A stretch of DNA of 64,000 nucleotides. Origin: CAZIKB01 sp964539665 (GTDB lineage: Bacteria > Zhuqueibacterota > Zhuqueibacteria > Oceanimicrobiales > Oceanimicrobiaceae). This document shows positions 25,646-34,463 of the stretch, piece by piece (within the stretch, counting starts at the first letter, position 1; the number at the start of each line of letters is the position of its first letter). The DNA is taken from positions 101,046 through 165,045 of the forward strand of contig CAZIKB010000001.1 of NCBI GenBank assembly GCA_964539665.1. Direction: 5' to 3'. The position numbers and the translations under genes were made by a program. The notes under the pieces are model-generated. The model ran no database searches. It saw only the letters and a list, made by a program, of their open reading frames with translations, and was not told the origin of the DNA.

Positions 25646-26158
25646 TTAAATCAATCTAAATGCAACCATCACCACCATCGCAACAGCTACCGCGATTTTG
25701 GTTAATTTACCACCCAAAGCTCCTAAAAAAGCCCCAAATCCAGCTTGTAGTGATTTTTGAAGATCCGAAGATCTCATATATTCAAATATCGCCGTTCCCG
25801 CAAAAGCGCCGGCAAAAGCGCCCATCAGAGTACCTATTAGAGGCATGATAGATGTTCCGAGAACAGCACCGACAAATCCTCCAACTATAGCCCCAAACAT
25901 GCCCATCTTTGACGCACCAAATTTACTGGCGGTTGCAGCGCCCAGGAAGAATTCTATCACTTCTACTATCGTGGCAATAAGAGCAAGCAGGCCAATAAAG
26001 CTCCAGGTAATTTCCACAAAATTCGTGAGCCATGCATAAACTAAAACATTACCAACAATTAAAAATGTTCCCGGAATTCCAAATGGTATTATTACTATAC
26101 CTGCAATCATCACTAACCAAAATAAAAATTGGCCCATTATTTCAAAAATAATCATCAT
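25646..26158 (-). CDS. DUF456 family membrane protein
   Basis: The 170-residue protein is almost entirely hydrophobic. It has four to five membrane segments and the glycine-rich repeats typical of DUF456 (GAIVGGFVGAVLGTSIMPLIGTL, split here by glycine zippers, and GAFAGAFAGTAIFEY). The first helix starts FLFWLVMIAGIVIIPFGIPG with the conserved proline-glycine. Two adjacent ATGs exist; the first overlaps the surA-like stop (ATGA). The function of DUF456 is not known. Its placement between parvulin chaperones and DUF4159 suggests the envelope block is transcribed from mfd onward. Confidence 0.8.
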   Translation of the reverse strand: MMIIFEIMGQFLFWLVMIAGIVIIPFGIPGTFLIVGNVLVYAWLTNFVEITWSFIGLLALIATIVEVIEFFLGAATASKFGASKMGMFGAIVGGFVGAVLGTSIMPLIGTLMGAFAGAFAGTAIFEYMRSSDLQKSLQAGFGAFLGALGGKLTKIAVAVAMVVMVAFRLI

Positions 26159-27438
26159 TTTATTTCAATGTAAATATCTTTTTTAGCTGACTCCAACCAC
26201 TTTTCAAATTCCTGCTGGCTTTTAATTCTCAATGCCCATGATTCAATCTGTTCCCAGTCATTCTTTATGTTAAGCTCACGGGCTGGTTCTCTGTCGTTAA
26301 CTTGAATCAGATGATAGCCAAACTTTGTACTCACCGGCTCAGAAAGGTCACCTTTATTTAATCCAGAAACAGCCTCTTTAAATGACCCTATTTGAAATTG
26401 GTCTACTTGAAACCAACCTAAGTCTCCACCTTTTTTATTGCTTGTTTCATCGGTGGAATATTTTTCAGCAGCTTCAGCAAAAGTGATCTCACCTGCAAGA
26501 ATCTGTACTTTCAATCTGTTTATTTTATCTACCGTTGACTGTACATCCAGATCCGAGGATTCTAATCTAATCAGAATGTGACGTGGATTTATCTTTTCTC
26601 CAACCCTTTTTATTAACTGAATGATGTGATATCCAAATTGGGTTTTCACTGCATCGGATATTTGCCCGGGTTCTAAACCAAATGCCACCTCTTCAAATTC
26701 TTTAACCAAATCCCCTCGATCCATCATCCCTAAATCTCCCCCCTTCTCTGCCGAACCCGGGTCTTCAGAATATTGCCGGGCAAGTTGTGCAAAATCTTCA
26801 CCTTTCTTAATTCGATCTAATAAATCGTCTATTTTTTCCTTGGCCGCACTTGATGCCGATTCACTCGGCTCAACAGGCAACAGGATATGACTAATATTCA
26901 TTGTTTCTTTTAACTCTGGTAAGCTATCCCGATTTGACCGATAAAATGATTCTACTTCACGCCGAGTAATTTTCGTTTCTTGCATCCTCATATTTTTGAT
27001 AGTATCAACCAAAAGTCGTTCTTCTATATCTTTTCTGAATTCTCTTTTTATTTGTCGTATACTCATACCAAAATATTCTTCTACTTTTTCTTCAGAACCG
27101 GCTTGTCTTATCATTTGCTTTATCTGATCTTCCAGAACTGAATCTACCTGTTTGTCGTTTACGACAACACTATCCTCTTTGGCCTTTACCAGTAAAATTT
27201 TTTGAGCAATTAAGTTCGTTAAAGTTTCTTTTCGCAAATCACCAAACTTCTCTGGTTCTTTCTGTGGATCAACGCCAACTTGCATTGCCAGGGTATATGA
27301 ATATTGAAAAAGTTCTGATTGCAGGATAATATTATCCCCAACTATTGCAATTAACTTGTCAATCACTTCCTGACCTGAAAGACCCCGAACTGAAATAAAA
27401 AAAGCTAATAACAGTAATGTTTTTATTTTAATCCTCAC
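26155..27438 (-). CDS. periplasmic peptidyl-prolyl isomerase, SurA-type (two parvulin domains)
   Basis: The 427-residue protein (GTG start) has a signal peptide (TLLLLAFFISVRGLSGQ), a SurA-like N-terminal chaperone domain (IDKLIAIVGDNIILQSEL), and two rotamase (parvulin) domains. Each parvulin domain shows the expected pattern: ISHILLPVE with GGDLGMMDRG...GYHIIQLI, then PRHILIRLE with KGGDLGWFQ...GYHLIQVN. This is the SurA domain order, minus strong evidence for exact orthology. It would assist folding of outer-membrane proteins, so it supports a diderm cell. It lies 5 bp downstream of a second parvulin lipoprotein and overlaps DUF456 by four bases. Confidence 0.88.
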   Translation of the reverse strand: MRIKIKTLLLLAFFISVRGLSGQEVIDKLIAIVGDNIILQSELFQYSYTLAMQVGVDPQKEPEKFGDLRKETLTNLIAQKILLVKAKEDSVVVNDKQVDSVLEDQIKQMIRQAGSEEKVEEYFGMSIRQIKREFRKDIEERLLVDTIKNMRMQETKITRREVESFYRSNRDSLPELKETMNISHILLPVEPSESASSAAKEKIDDLLDRIKKGEDFAQLARQYSEDPGSAEKGGDLGMMDRGDLVKEFEEVAFGLEPGQISDAVKTQFGYHIIQLIKRVGEKINPRHILIRLESSDLDVQSTVDKINRLKVQILAGEITFAEAAEKYSTDETSNKKGGDLGWFQVDQFQIGSFKEAVSGLNKGDLSEPVSTKFGYHLIQVNDREPARELNIKNDWEQIESWALRIKSQQEFEKWLESAKKDIYIEIK

Positions 27439-27443
27439 TTTTA

Positions 27444-28361
27444 CTAATCTCCTATTCGAATTAATGAATCTAAAACTATTGACTCTAACAATTGAAAATT
27501 TGTTTGTATTTTGAAGTTGCTTTTCATTCGCAAAAGAAAGCGTTGATAATATGCCTCCTTTTTCTGTGTTTCTAATTTGAGGCGAATTTCATTTTCTACT
27601 AACTCAAGTTTTTTTATCTCCCCCTTTTTCTGTTTATCAACCAACTTCACGACATGATAACCAAACTCTGTTTTTATTGGGTTTGAATTTTTCCCTACCT
27701 GTAAATCAAATACAATTTTTGATATTTCAGGAATAATTTCATCTTTTGAAAAATATCCCAAATCCCAATTTTCAGTACTTAATGAATCCTTGTATGTCTC
27801 TTTAACAATTTCATCAAATGCCTCCCCTTTATTAAGTCGGCTTCTTATGGCATTTGCTGCTGTTCTTTTTTCCACAAGAACGTGATAAGCGTGAACAATA
27901 CCTTCTGCCAATATAAATTCATCGCTATTATTTTTGAAGTAACTCTCAATTTCTTCATCGGTGACTGTAATCTGGTTTTCCAGTGTTTGTTCAATTAATT
28001 TACTTATCAATAATTCTTTTTTAAGTTTTATGAATTCATTCTTAAATTCATCACCTTTTTCCAGCTCTCTGTTTAATGCTTCCTGATAAAGCACCTCATT
28101 GTTTATCCACCTGAGCGCGTATTCTTTAATTTCAAACGAGGTTAAGCCTGAGCGAACCCGAGGAGGAGCATCAATCATTATTTCATCAACAGACAGTCTT
28201 GTATTTCCAACGCTGGCAATAACATTACGTTTTTCCTTTTGATTTTTACATCCACTTCCAAAAAGCAAAGATAAACTTACAAACATTATACATATTATAC
28301 TTATAGAAAATATACTTAAAAATCTTTTCACATTCTTCATTTTTGTAGTCTTGTATTCCAT
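27444..28361 (-). CDS. parvulin-type peptidyl-prolyl isomerase, probable lipoprotein
   Basis: The 305-residue protein has an N-terminal signal with a cysteine in a lipobox-like context (LLFGSGC), consistent with lipidation, though serine-glycine before the Cys is not ideal. A SurA_N-like region precedes one parvulin domain with HAYHVLVEK...NWDLGYFSKDEI...GYHVVKLVD. The overall shape is PrsA/PpiC-like. It is followed within 5 bp by the SurA-type gene and preceded by mfd, forming a tandem chaperone pair. An alternative start seven residues in (MKNVKRFLSIF) would give a more typical signal peptide. Confidence 0.82.
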   Translation of the reverse strand: MEYKTTKMKNVKRFLSIFSISIICIMFVSLSLLFGSGCKNQKEKRNVIASVGNTRLSVDEIMIDAPPRVRSGLTSFEIKEYALRWINNEVLYQEALNRELEKGDEFKNEFIKLKKELLISKLIEQTLENQITVTDEEIESYFKNNSDEFILAEGIVHAYHVLVEKRTAANAIRSRLNKGEAFDEIVKETYKDSLSTENWDLGYFSKDEIIPEISKIVFDLQVGKNSNPIKTEFGYHVVKLVDKQKKGEIKKLELVENEIRLKLETQKKEAYYQRFLLRMKSNFKIQTNFQLLESIVLDSLIRIGD

Positions 28362-28384
28362 ATTAATTAACTATTTAATATTAT

Positions 28385-31300
28385 TTATCTTATTGAATAA
28401 AACTCTTTTGCAGGCCTCTTCGCCAGGCTTTGTAAAAACTTACGTATAAAAAAGAGTTTATTGTTAATTTCAGGCTCAAAAAGTAAGCGGAGACCCAGAT
28501 TTTCATTTTGAACAAATTCAAAAGGATTAGCAGCATTTACCACCATTGAACCCAACCAATTTTTAAATGGTTCCCCATTTATATTTAAAATGTTTGGTGT
28601 AAATTCTGCCACCATTTCTCTTTCAGTAATCATTATCTTTGATAAACATAAAATTTTGCCAAGTATTCTAAGAGCTAAGAAATTTAATAAATTTTCAATT
28701 GGTTCAGGTAACCGGCCAAATCGGTCTGTTAATTCTAATCTTATGTCATCCAATTGGTCCAGAAGAGTCGATTCAGTTAAGCGCCGATAAATGTCAACAC
28801 GTTCAGCGCTGTCCTCAATATAATTGTCCGGAATGTAAGCATCTGTATCGACTTCTACTTGTGTCTCTATTTCGGATACAATTTCATCCTCCGGGATTTT
28901 TTCCTTTTTAAGTTCATTCACTGCTTCATCTAAAATTTTATTATAAAGATCAAACCCCAGAGTATCGATAAAGCCGGACTGCTCAGCTCCCAACATATTC
29001 CCCGCACCTCTTATTTCCAGATCTCGCATAGCAAGTTGGCTCCCGGAACCAATTTCAGAAAACTCCTCGATAGCGCGTAACCGCATCAATGCATCATCTG
29101 TGAGTATCTCAATTGGGGGGATAAGCAAATAGGCATAAGCTCTGTGGTGCGATCGACCGACTCTCCCTCGTAGTTGATAAAGCTGAGCTAATCCTAATTT
29201 ATCAGCCCGATTAATTATAATAGTATTCACGTTTGGCATGTCTAAACCTGATTCGATAATCATGGTTGAAACCAAAATTTCATATTTCTTTTCCATGAAT
29301 TCAATCATGACATGCTCTAATTCTTTCTCATGCATCTGGCCGTGAGCGACAACCACTTTTGCTTCAGGAATTAAGTTGCTCAACATGGTGGCCATACGAT
29401 CAATAGTGCGAACGCGGTTGTGCACAAAAAACACCTGCCCCCCTCGATCTATCTCACGCAGAATCACCTCACGTATATATGGTTTATTTAAAGGCAAGAT
29501 CTCTGTCTCAATTGGTAACCGATTTCTTGGCGCTGTGTTGATATTTGTGATATCTCTGGCGCCCATTAAAGAAAGATAAAGAGTACGGGGAATTGGCGTA
29601 GCAGTAAGTGTGAGAACGTCAACATTTGTCCTTAGTCTTTTTAATCGTTCTTTATGTCGAACGCCAAACCTTTGTTCTTCGTCAATTATCAAAAGCCCAA
29701 GGTCCTTGAATGAAACATCCTTAGATAGAATTCGGTGCGTTCCGATAACAATGTCAACCTGTCCATTTTTTGTTTTATCAACAATCTTTTTTTGTTCAGC
29801 TTTGGTTCGAAACCTTGAAAGCATTTCTACCTGAATTGGAAATTTTTCTAACCGCTCTGCAAATGTAACATTGTGTTGCTGCGCTAAGATGGTAGTAGGA
29901 ACGAGCATTGCGACCTGTTTACCATTTAAAACCGCTTTAAAAGCGGCACGCACGGCGATCTCGGTTTTACCAAATCCCACATCTCCACAGACCAAACGAT
30001 CCATTGGTTTATTGCTTTCCATGTCATTCTTTACATCCATGGTGGCTTTCAACTGGTCGGGAGTATCTTCATAAGGAAAGGACGCTTCCAACTCTCTTTG
30101 CCACAGAGTGTCTTCCGTAAAAGCTAGTCCCGTTTGGGCCTTTCGCTTCGCATAAATTTCGATTAATTCCTGAGCAATATCTTTTATCTTCTTTTTTGTT
30201 CTGCTTTTCAAGCGCTGCCATTCTGAACTACCAAGTTTGCTAAGCGTTGCCTGCATGCCATCTTTTGAAGAATATTTATGTACCCGGTCCATTCTTTCAA
30301 CTCGTACATAAAGATTATCGCCATCTTTATATTCAAGGTGCAGGCATTCTCTTTCATTTCCTCTGACTTTAATTTTCTTCAATCCCCGAAACACGCCAAT
30401 TCCGAAATCAACATGAACGACAAAATCACCAATATTTAAATATTTAAGCTGTTTCTGTGACAAGCCTTGATGAGATTTTCGTGGCAGCCGCAGTCTTTTA
30501 GTTCGGCCATAGAACTGATGATCTGTAATTATAGCTATGTTACCATCAGGAAAAATAAAACCATGATGAAGCCCCAAGGTACCAACGGCTAAATTAGGAA
30601 ACATCATTTCTTCTTCAGTGAATATTTCTTCCATACGCGTAGCGTGATTTCGGTTATCACAAAGAAAGAAAATCACCGGCTCTTTTGTATGGCCCTTCAA
30701 TTTTTCCCGGTTGAGCTCATCAATGGATTGTCTGAATAGTTGTAAATTTCCCTTAAATGTTCCAGGATCTTTCGCGTTCAAATTAATTAAATTGGCATAA
30801 TCCTTTCCAATTGAAACGAAGCAAACATGTTTGAATTTTTCAACTTGGTCAATAATTCTTTTCCAACAGGAATCATCTTTAATATCTGAGTCACTATCAC
30901 TATAATCTAAATCGTATTCTGTTGAGGGTGATGCTTCCCCTGTCACTCTTTTTCTAATTAATTCGGGTTCATCCAGGACCACCACCGCATTGCTGCTCAG
31001 ATAATCCAGTAAATTGGCTTGCTTTTGGGGGGGCTTTCCTGAGAGATTTCCCTGACTTGATGAGTTAAAATCCTGAAGATATATTTGTATCTGATTTATT
31101 TTTTCCAATGATCTTTGGGTTGCTGGATCAAATTTTCTTATTGATTCAATCATATCTCCCCAAAACTCTATACGGAAAGGATGATCAGAAGAAAATGGAA
31201 AAACATCTACAATGCCCCCCCTTACACTCATTTCACCTGAACGTTCTACTCTTGATTCCCGCGTAAATCCTAAATCAATCAATTTTGTAATCAGTCTGTC

Positions 31301-31756
31301 AAATTCTAAATCATCACTAACTTTAATTGAGATTTTTTGAAACAAATAGCTTTTAGGAACAGGCAAATCGTAGAACAATCCTTCACTCTGAACCACGATT
31401 ACTTTGGGTTGACCTTCCGTCAAAGATTCTAATGCCGAAAGTCTTTCTGTTTTCGCCAGATGGCTTGAAAAATGTAAGGCAAATTTATTTATTGATCTTG
31501 CTGGGAAATATGATACAAAAGCCTTGCCCAATAACGTTTCCACTTCTTCTTTAACAGTTTCTGCTTCAGCTAAATCTGAACAGACATAAAATATTTGCCT
31601 GGAAAACTTTTTAAAAAAATTCACCAGTAAAAGTGATTTTAAAGCCCCCACCGTTCCTTTAATGTTTATCTTCTGCTCACTTAATAGTAACTCGTTCGCC
31701 TGAATTACAGAGGGTGACCTTTGAACAATATTAATTAATCTTTCCGCAACACTCAT
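28385..31756 (-). CDS. mfd: transcription-repair coupling factor
   Basis: The ~1123-residue Mfd (ATG at 31756; a TTG two codons earlier is also in frame) removes RNA polymerase stalled at DNA damage and recruits UvrA. The order is UvrB-like N-terminal region, CarD-like RNA-polymerase-interaction domain (LNIGDFVVHVDFGIGVFRGL), then RecG-like helicase core. The core shows Walker A (GDVGFGKTE), motif II DEEQRFGV, LTATPIPRTL, and LYQLRGRVGRSHHRAYAYL near the end of the second RecA fold. The TRCF C-terminal domain follows. It is full length. It sits between rsmG and the parvulin pair. Confidence 0.97.
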   Translation of the reverse strand: MSVAERLINIVQRSPSVIQANELLLSEQKINIKGTVGALKSLLLVNFFKKFSRQIFYVCSDLAEAETVKEEVETLLGKAFVSYFPARSINKFALHFSSHLAKTERLSALESLTEGQPKVIVVQSEGLFYDLPVPKSYLFQKISIKVSDDLEFDRLITKLIDLGFTRESRVERSGEMSVRGGIVDVFPFSSDHPFRIEFWGDMIESIRKFDPATQRSLEKINQIQIYLQDFNSSSQGNLSGKPPQKQANLLDYLSSNAVVVLDEPELIRKRVTGEASPSTEYDLDYSDSDSDIKDDSCWKRIIDQVEKFKHVCFVSIGKDYANLINLNAKDPGTFKGNLQLFRQSIDELNREKLKGHTKEPVIFFLCDNRNHATRMEEIFTEEEMMFPNLAVGTLGLHHGFIFPDGNIAIITDHQFYGRTKRLRLPRKSHQGLSQKQLKYLNIGDFVVHVDFGIGVFRGLKKIKVRGNERECLHLEYKDGDNLYVRVERMDRVHKYSSKDGMQATLSKLGSSEWQRLKSRTKKKIKDIAQELIEIYAKRKAQTGLAFTEDTLWQRELEASFPYEDTPDQLKATMDVKNDMESNKPMDRLVCGDVGFGKTEIAVRAAFKAVLNGKQVAMLVPTTILAQQHNVTFAERLEKFPIQVEMLSRFRTKAEQKKIVDKTKNGQVDIVIGTHRILSKDVSFKDLGLLIIDEEQRFGVRHKERLKRLRTNVDVLTLTATPIPRTLYLSLMGARDITNINTAPRNRLPIETEILPLNKPYIREVILREIDRGGQVFFVHNRVRTIDRMATMLSNLIPEAKVVVAHGQMHEKELEHVMIEFMEKKYEILVSTMIIESGLDMPNVNTIIINRADKLGLAQLYQLRGRVGRSHHRAYAYLLIPPIEILTDDALMRLRAIEEFSEIGSGSQLAMRDLEIRGAGNMLGAEQSGFIDTLGFDLYNKILDEAVNELKKEKIPEDEIVSEIETQVEVDTDAYIPDNYIEDSAERVDIYRRLTESTLLDQLDDIRLELTDRFGRLPEPIENLLNFLALRILGKILCLSKIMITEREMVAEFTPNILNINGEPFKNWLGSMVVNAANPFEFVQNENLGLRLLFEPEINNKLFFIRKFLQSLAKRPAKEFYSIR

Positions 31757-31777
31757 CGACAAACATTTCCTGAAATG

Positions 31778-32473
31778 TCATTTTCGGACAAAAACTATCT
31801 TTTGATTTCGGGTTCTATCAGAGACTCTAAAAGGCATGGAATTAATTTCTATTTGTGCTTGCGGCCATTTTAAAGCAAAAACCTTCACTTCTTCAGCTAA
31901 TTTTGACCCTTTGGTTGCAGCGAGCAAGCCTCCTGGTTTAAGAAAGGCCCGTGCCCAATTATAAAGAACCGGCAATTCGGCCACCGCTCTACTCACAACC
32001 ACATCAAACTTGTTTTTAAATTCAGTCATCTCTCCTGCATCTTCTGCTCGTTTACACAAAACCTCTGCATTGTTAAGATTTAATGTTTTAATCAGGCTAT
32101 TTAAAAACAGCGCTTTCATTCGTTTCGAATCCAGCAGCATCAATTCTATGTCTGGATTTATTATTTTTAAAGGTACTCCCGGAAATCCCCCGCCTGAGCC
32201 TAAATCTAAAACGGACACCGGTCCTTTTAATTCCTCAAAAAAGGAAAAGGCCGACGATTCCAGGAAGTGTCTTTCAATAATTCGCGTTTCGTCGTTCTTT
32301 GAAATTAAATTTACCCGACAATTCCAGCTTATTATTTCATGGTAAAATTGCTTGAATTGATTCAATTGATAATCTGAAAGTTGAATGCCAACTTCCTTAA
32401 ATATCCTGAACAATTCAGAAACATCTAACTTGCAAAAATTTACTTTGTCCCCCTTATGTTTCACGTGAAACAT
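31778..32473 (-). CDS. rsmG: 16S rRNA (guanine(527)-N7)-methyltransferase
   Basis: The 231-residue RsmG (GidB) methylates N7 of G527 in 16S rRNA. The SAM motif LDLGSGGGFPGVPLKI lies near residue 95, and VSRAVAELPVLYNWARAFL is the family signature further on. It starts MFHVKHKGD; the first six codons are formed by a parS palindrome, a start seen in rsmG genes of several phyla. It overlaps the end of mnmG by 20 bp. Conserved mnmE-mnmG-rsmG order near the origin supports the call. Confidence 0.95.
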   Translation of the reverse strand: MFHVKHKGDKVNFCKLDVSELFRIFKEVGIQLSDYQLNQFKQFYHEIISWNCRVNLISKNDETRIIERHFLESSAFSFFEELKGPVSVLDLGSGGGFPGVPLKIINPDIELMLLDSKRMKALFLNSLIKTLNLNNAEVLCKRAEDAGEMTEFKNKFDVVVSRAVAELPVLYNWARAFLKPGGLLAATKGSKLAEEVKVFALKWPQAQIEINSMPFRVSDRTRNQKIVFVRK

Positions 32474-34358
32474 TTTCTGAGTGCGGCTTACTTAAATGCA
32501 CCAAAAGTATAGATATGTCAGCGGGCGACACCCCTGAAATTCTCGCGGCCTGACCGATTGATTGCGGTTGAATTTTGTGTAATTTCTCACGAGCTTCAGC
32601 AGAGAGTGCCCGCATGGATAAATAGTCCATTTTGGGTGGTATTGATTTCAACTCTAATTGCTGTATTCGTTCCGCTTGATTTTTTTGTCTGAGTATAAAA
32701 CCCTCATATTTTATTTCAATTTCCACCTGCTCTCGCACTCGATCCCACTCTTTGTCTTTCCAATTATTCAGGAGTTCCATTCGGTTTAATCCACTAAAGT
32801 CACACATTCTAACTTCTGGTCGCTTTAATAGTTTTAAAGGGGCCTCCTTTTCTGAAACAGGAGAAGAGCCTATTTTAGTTAATATGGGGTTGATGGTTTC
32901 AGGCGCTATTTTATATTTCTTTAATTCATCTAAAGAATCTTGAATCCGGGTTCTTTTAACACACATTTTTTGGTAACTCTCTGACGAGATAAGTCCTTTT
33001 GAATATCCATACTCCATTAGCCTCAAATCCGCATTATCCTGACGCAATAGTAGTCTGTGCTCAGCCCTGGAAGTAAACATTCGGTACGGTTCAATTGTGC
33101 CCTTGGTTACTAAATCATCAATTAAAACTCCAATATATGCTTCTGAACGATCTAAAATAAACGGTGACTCCTGGCGGCATTTCAGAACCGCATTTACTCC
33201 GGCCATAAAACCCTGGCCGGCAGCCTCCTCATAGCCGGTTGTACCATTAATTTGTCCCGCAAAAAACAGGTTTTCAACAACTTTCGTTTCCATGTTCGGA
33301 TTAATCTGTGTCGGCGGAAAATAGTCGTACTCAACTGCGTAACCCGGGCGCGTTACTTTTACTTTTTCAAGTCCCGCAATTGTTCTGATTGACTCTACCT
33401 GAATATCTTCAGGCAAACTCGTGGAAAAACCATTAACATACATTTCGTTTGTTTCTCTGCCCTCGGGTTCCAAAAATATTTGATGTCTGTCCTTGTCAGC
33501 AAATCGATTTATCTTGTCTTCTACTGATGGGCAGTAACGCGGTCCCACCCCTTTTATCCTGCCTCTAAATAAAGGTGATCGATCAAATCCTTTACGTAAT
33601 ATTTCATGGGTCTTTGAATTTGTGTAAGTCAAATAACATGGTACTTGCTCCAATTCCAGAGACTCGTGTTGATGGGAAAATGGTACGGGGGTTTCATCGC
33701 CAGGTTGAATTTCTGTTTTTGTAAAATCGACCGTTTTGCCATCGATTCGAGGCGGAGTGCCGGTTTTTAATCGGCTTGCTTCCAGACCCAGTTTCACTAA
33801 ACACTCGGTCAAACCATGAGCTGAAAACTCACCTGCTCTACCGGACGGATATTGTACTTCTCCAATGTGAATAATCCCGTTTAAAAAAGTACCCGCGGTT
33901 AAAATTACAGCCCTGGATTTAATAAAACAGCCCGTTCCGGTCCAGACTCCACATGCTTTCTGGTTTTTAATTTCTATCGCTATTCCCATACCCTGTCTCA
34001 GATCTAAATCTTTTTGGCTTTCACACGCTTGCCGAATTCTCTTGGCGTAATGTTCTCGATCACATTGCGCCCTCGGAGACCAAACCGCCGGTCCTTTTGA
34101 GCGATTCAGCATGCGGAATTGAATTCCAGTAACATCCGTTGCCACACCCATCTCGCCACCCAAGGAGTCAATCTCTTTAACCAACTGCCCCTTAGCCAAT
34201 CCTCCGATTGCTGGATTACACGACATTTGCCCTATGGTATAAATGTTCATAGTTAAAAGCATGGTTTTAGCACCCATTCGGGCAGATACCAGAGCGGCTT
34301 CCGTTCCAGCGTGCCCGCCACCTACGACAATTATATCATAAATATCTACTGCGTTCAT
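32454..34358 (-). CDS. mnmG: tRNA uridine-5-carboxymethylaminomethyl modification enzyme MnmG
   Basis: MnmG (GidA) is the FAD-dependent partner of MnmE in forming cmnm5U34 on tRNA. I take the ATG at 34358 (MNAVDIYDIIVVGGGHAG), giving 634 residues; an upstream GTG adds 14 residues of basic sequence and seems less likely. Marks include the FAD-binding GGGHAGTEAALVSARMG, NPAIGGLAKGQLVKEID, TAGTFLNG, AGQINGTTGYEEAAGQG and the C-terminal helical domain ending in VSRET. A parS site overlaps its 3' end. Confidence 0.96.
   Translation of the reverse strand: MNAVDIYDIIVVGGGHAGTEAALVSARMGAKTMLLTMNIYTIGQMSCNPAIGGLAKGQLVKEIDSLGGEMGVATDVTGIQFRMLNRSKGPAVWSPRAQCDREHYAKRIRQACESQKDLDLRQGMGIAIEIKNQKACGVWTGTGCFIKSRAVILTAGTFLNGIIHIGEVQYPSGRAGEFSAHGLTECLVKLGLEASRLKTGTPPRIDGKTVDFTKTEIQPGDETPVPFSHQHESLELEQVPCYLTYTNSKTHEILRKGFDRSPLFRGRIKGVGPRYCPSVEDKINRFADKDRHQIFLEPEGRETNEMYVNGFSTSLPEDIQVESIRTIAGLEKVKVTRPGYAVEYDYFPPTQINPNMETKVVENLFFAGQINGTTGYEEAAGQGFMAGVNAVLKCRQESPFILDRSEAYIGVLIDDLVTKGTIEPYRMFTSRAEHRLLLRQDNADLRLMEYGYSKGLISSESYQKMCVKRTRIQDSLDELKKYKIAPETINPILTKIGSSPVSEKEAPLKLLKRPEVRMCDFSGLNRMELLNNWKDKEWDRVREQVEIEIKYEGFILRQKNQAERIQQLELKSIPPKMDYLSMRALSAEAREKLHKIQPQSIGQAARISGVSPADISILLVHLSKPHSENVSRET
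32457..32472. promoter_or_regulatory. parS-type centromere site 1
   Basis: The 16-bp perfect palindrome TGTTTCACGTGAAACA matches the ParB-binding parS consensus TGTTNCACGTGAAACA. It lies wholly within the 20-bp overlap of mnmG (encoding the terminal VSRET) and rsmG (encoding FHVKH), 6.5 kb left of dnaA, where parS sites are expected. Confidence 0.9.
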
Positions 34359-34442
34359 TTTTATATTCACCGCTCTTAACTTTCGTTTTTTCGCCTTCAC
34401 CCTTTATAACTTAGACATTTGGATTTATAATGCCTCCCGAAA

Positions 34443-34458
34443 TGTTTCACGTGAAACA
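34443..34458. promoter_or_regulatory. parS-type centromere site 2
   Basis: A second perfect TGTTTCACGTGAAACA lies in the 105-bp gap between mnmE and mnmG, just past the mnmE stop. It is identical to the first site and 2.0 kb from it, and 4.5 kb left of dnaA. Confidence 0.9.
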
Positions 34459-34463
34459 TGTTG

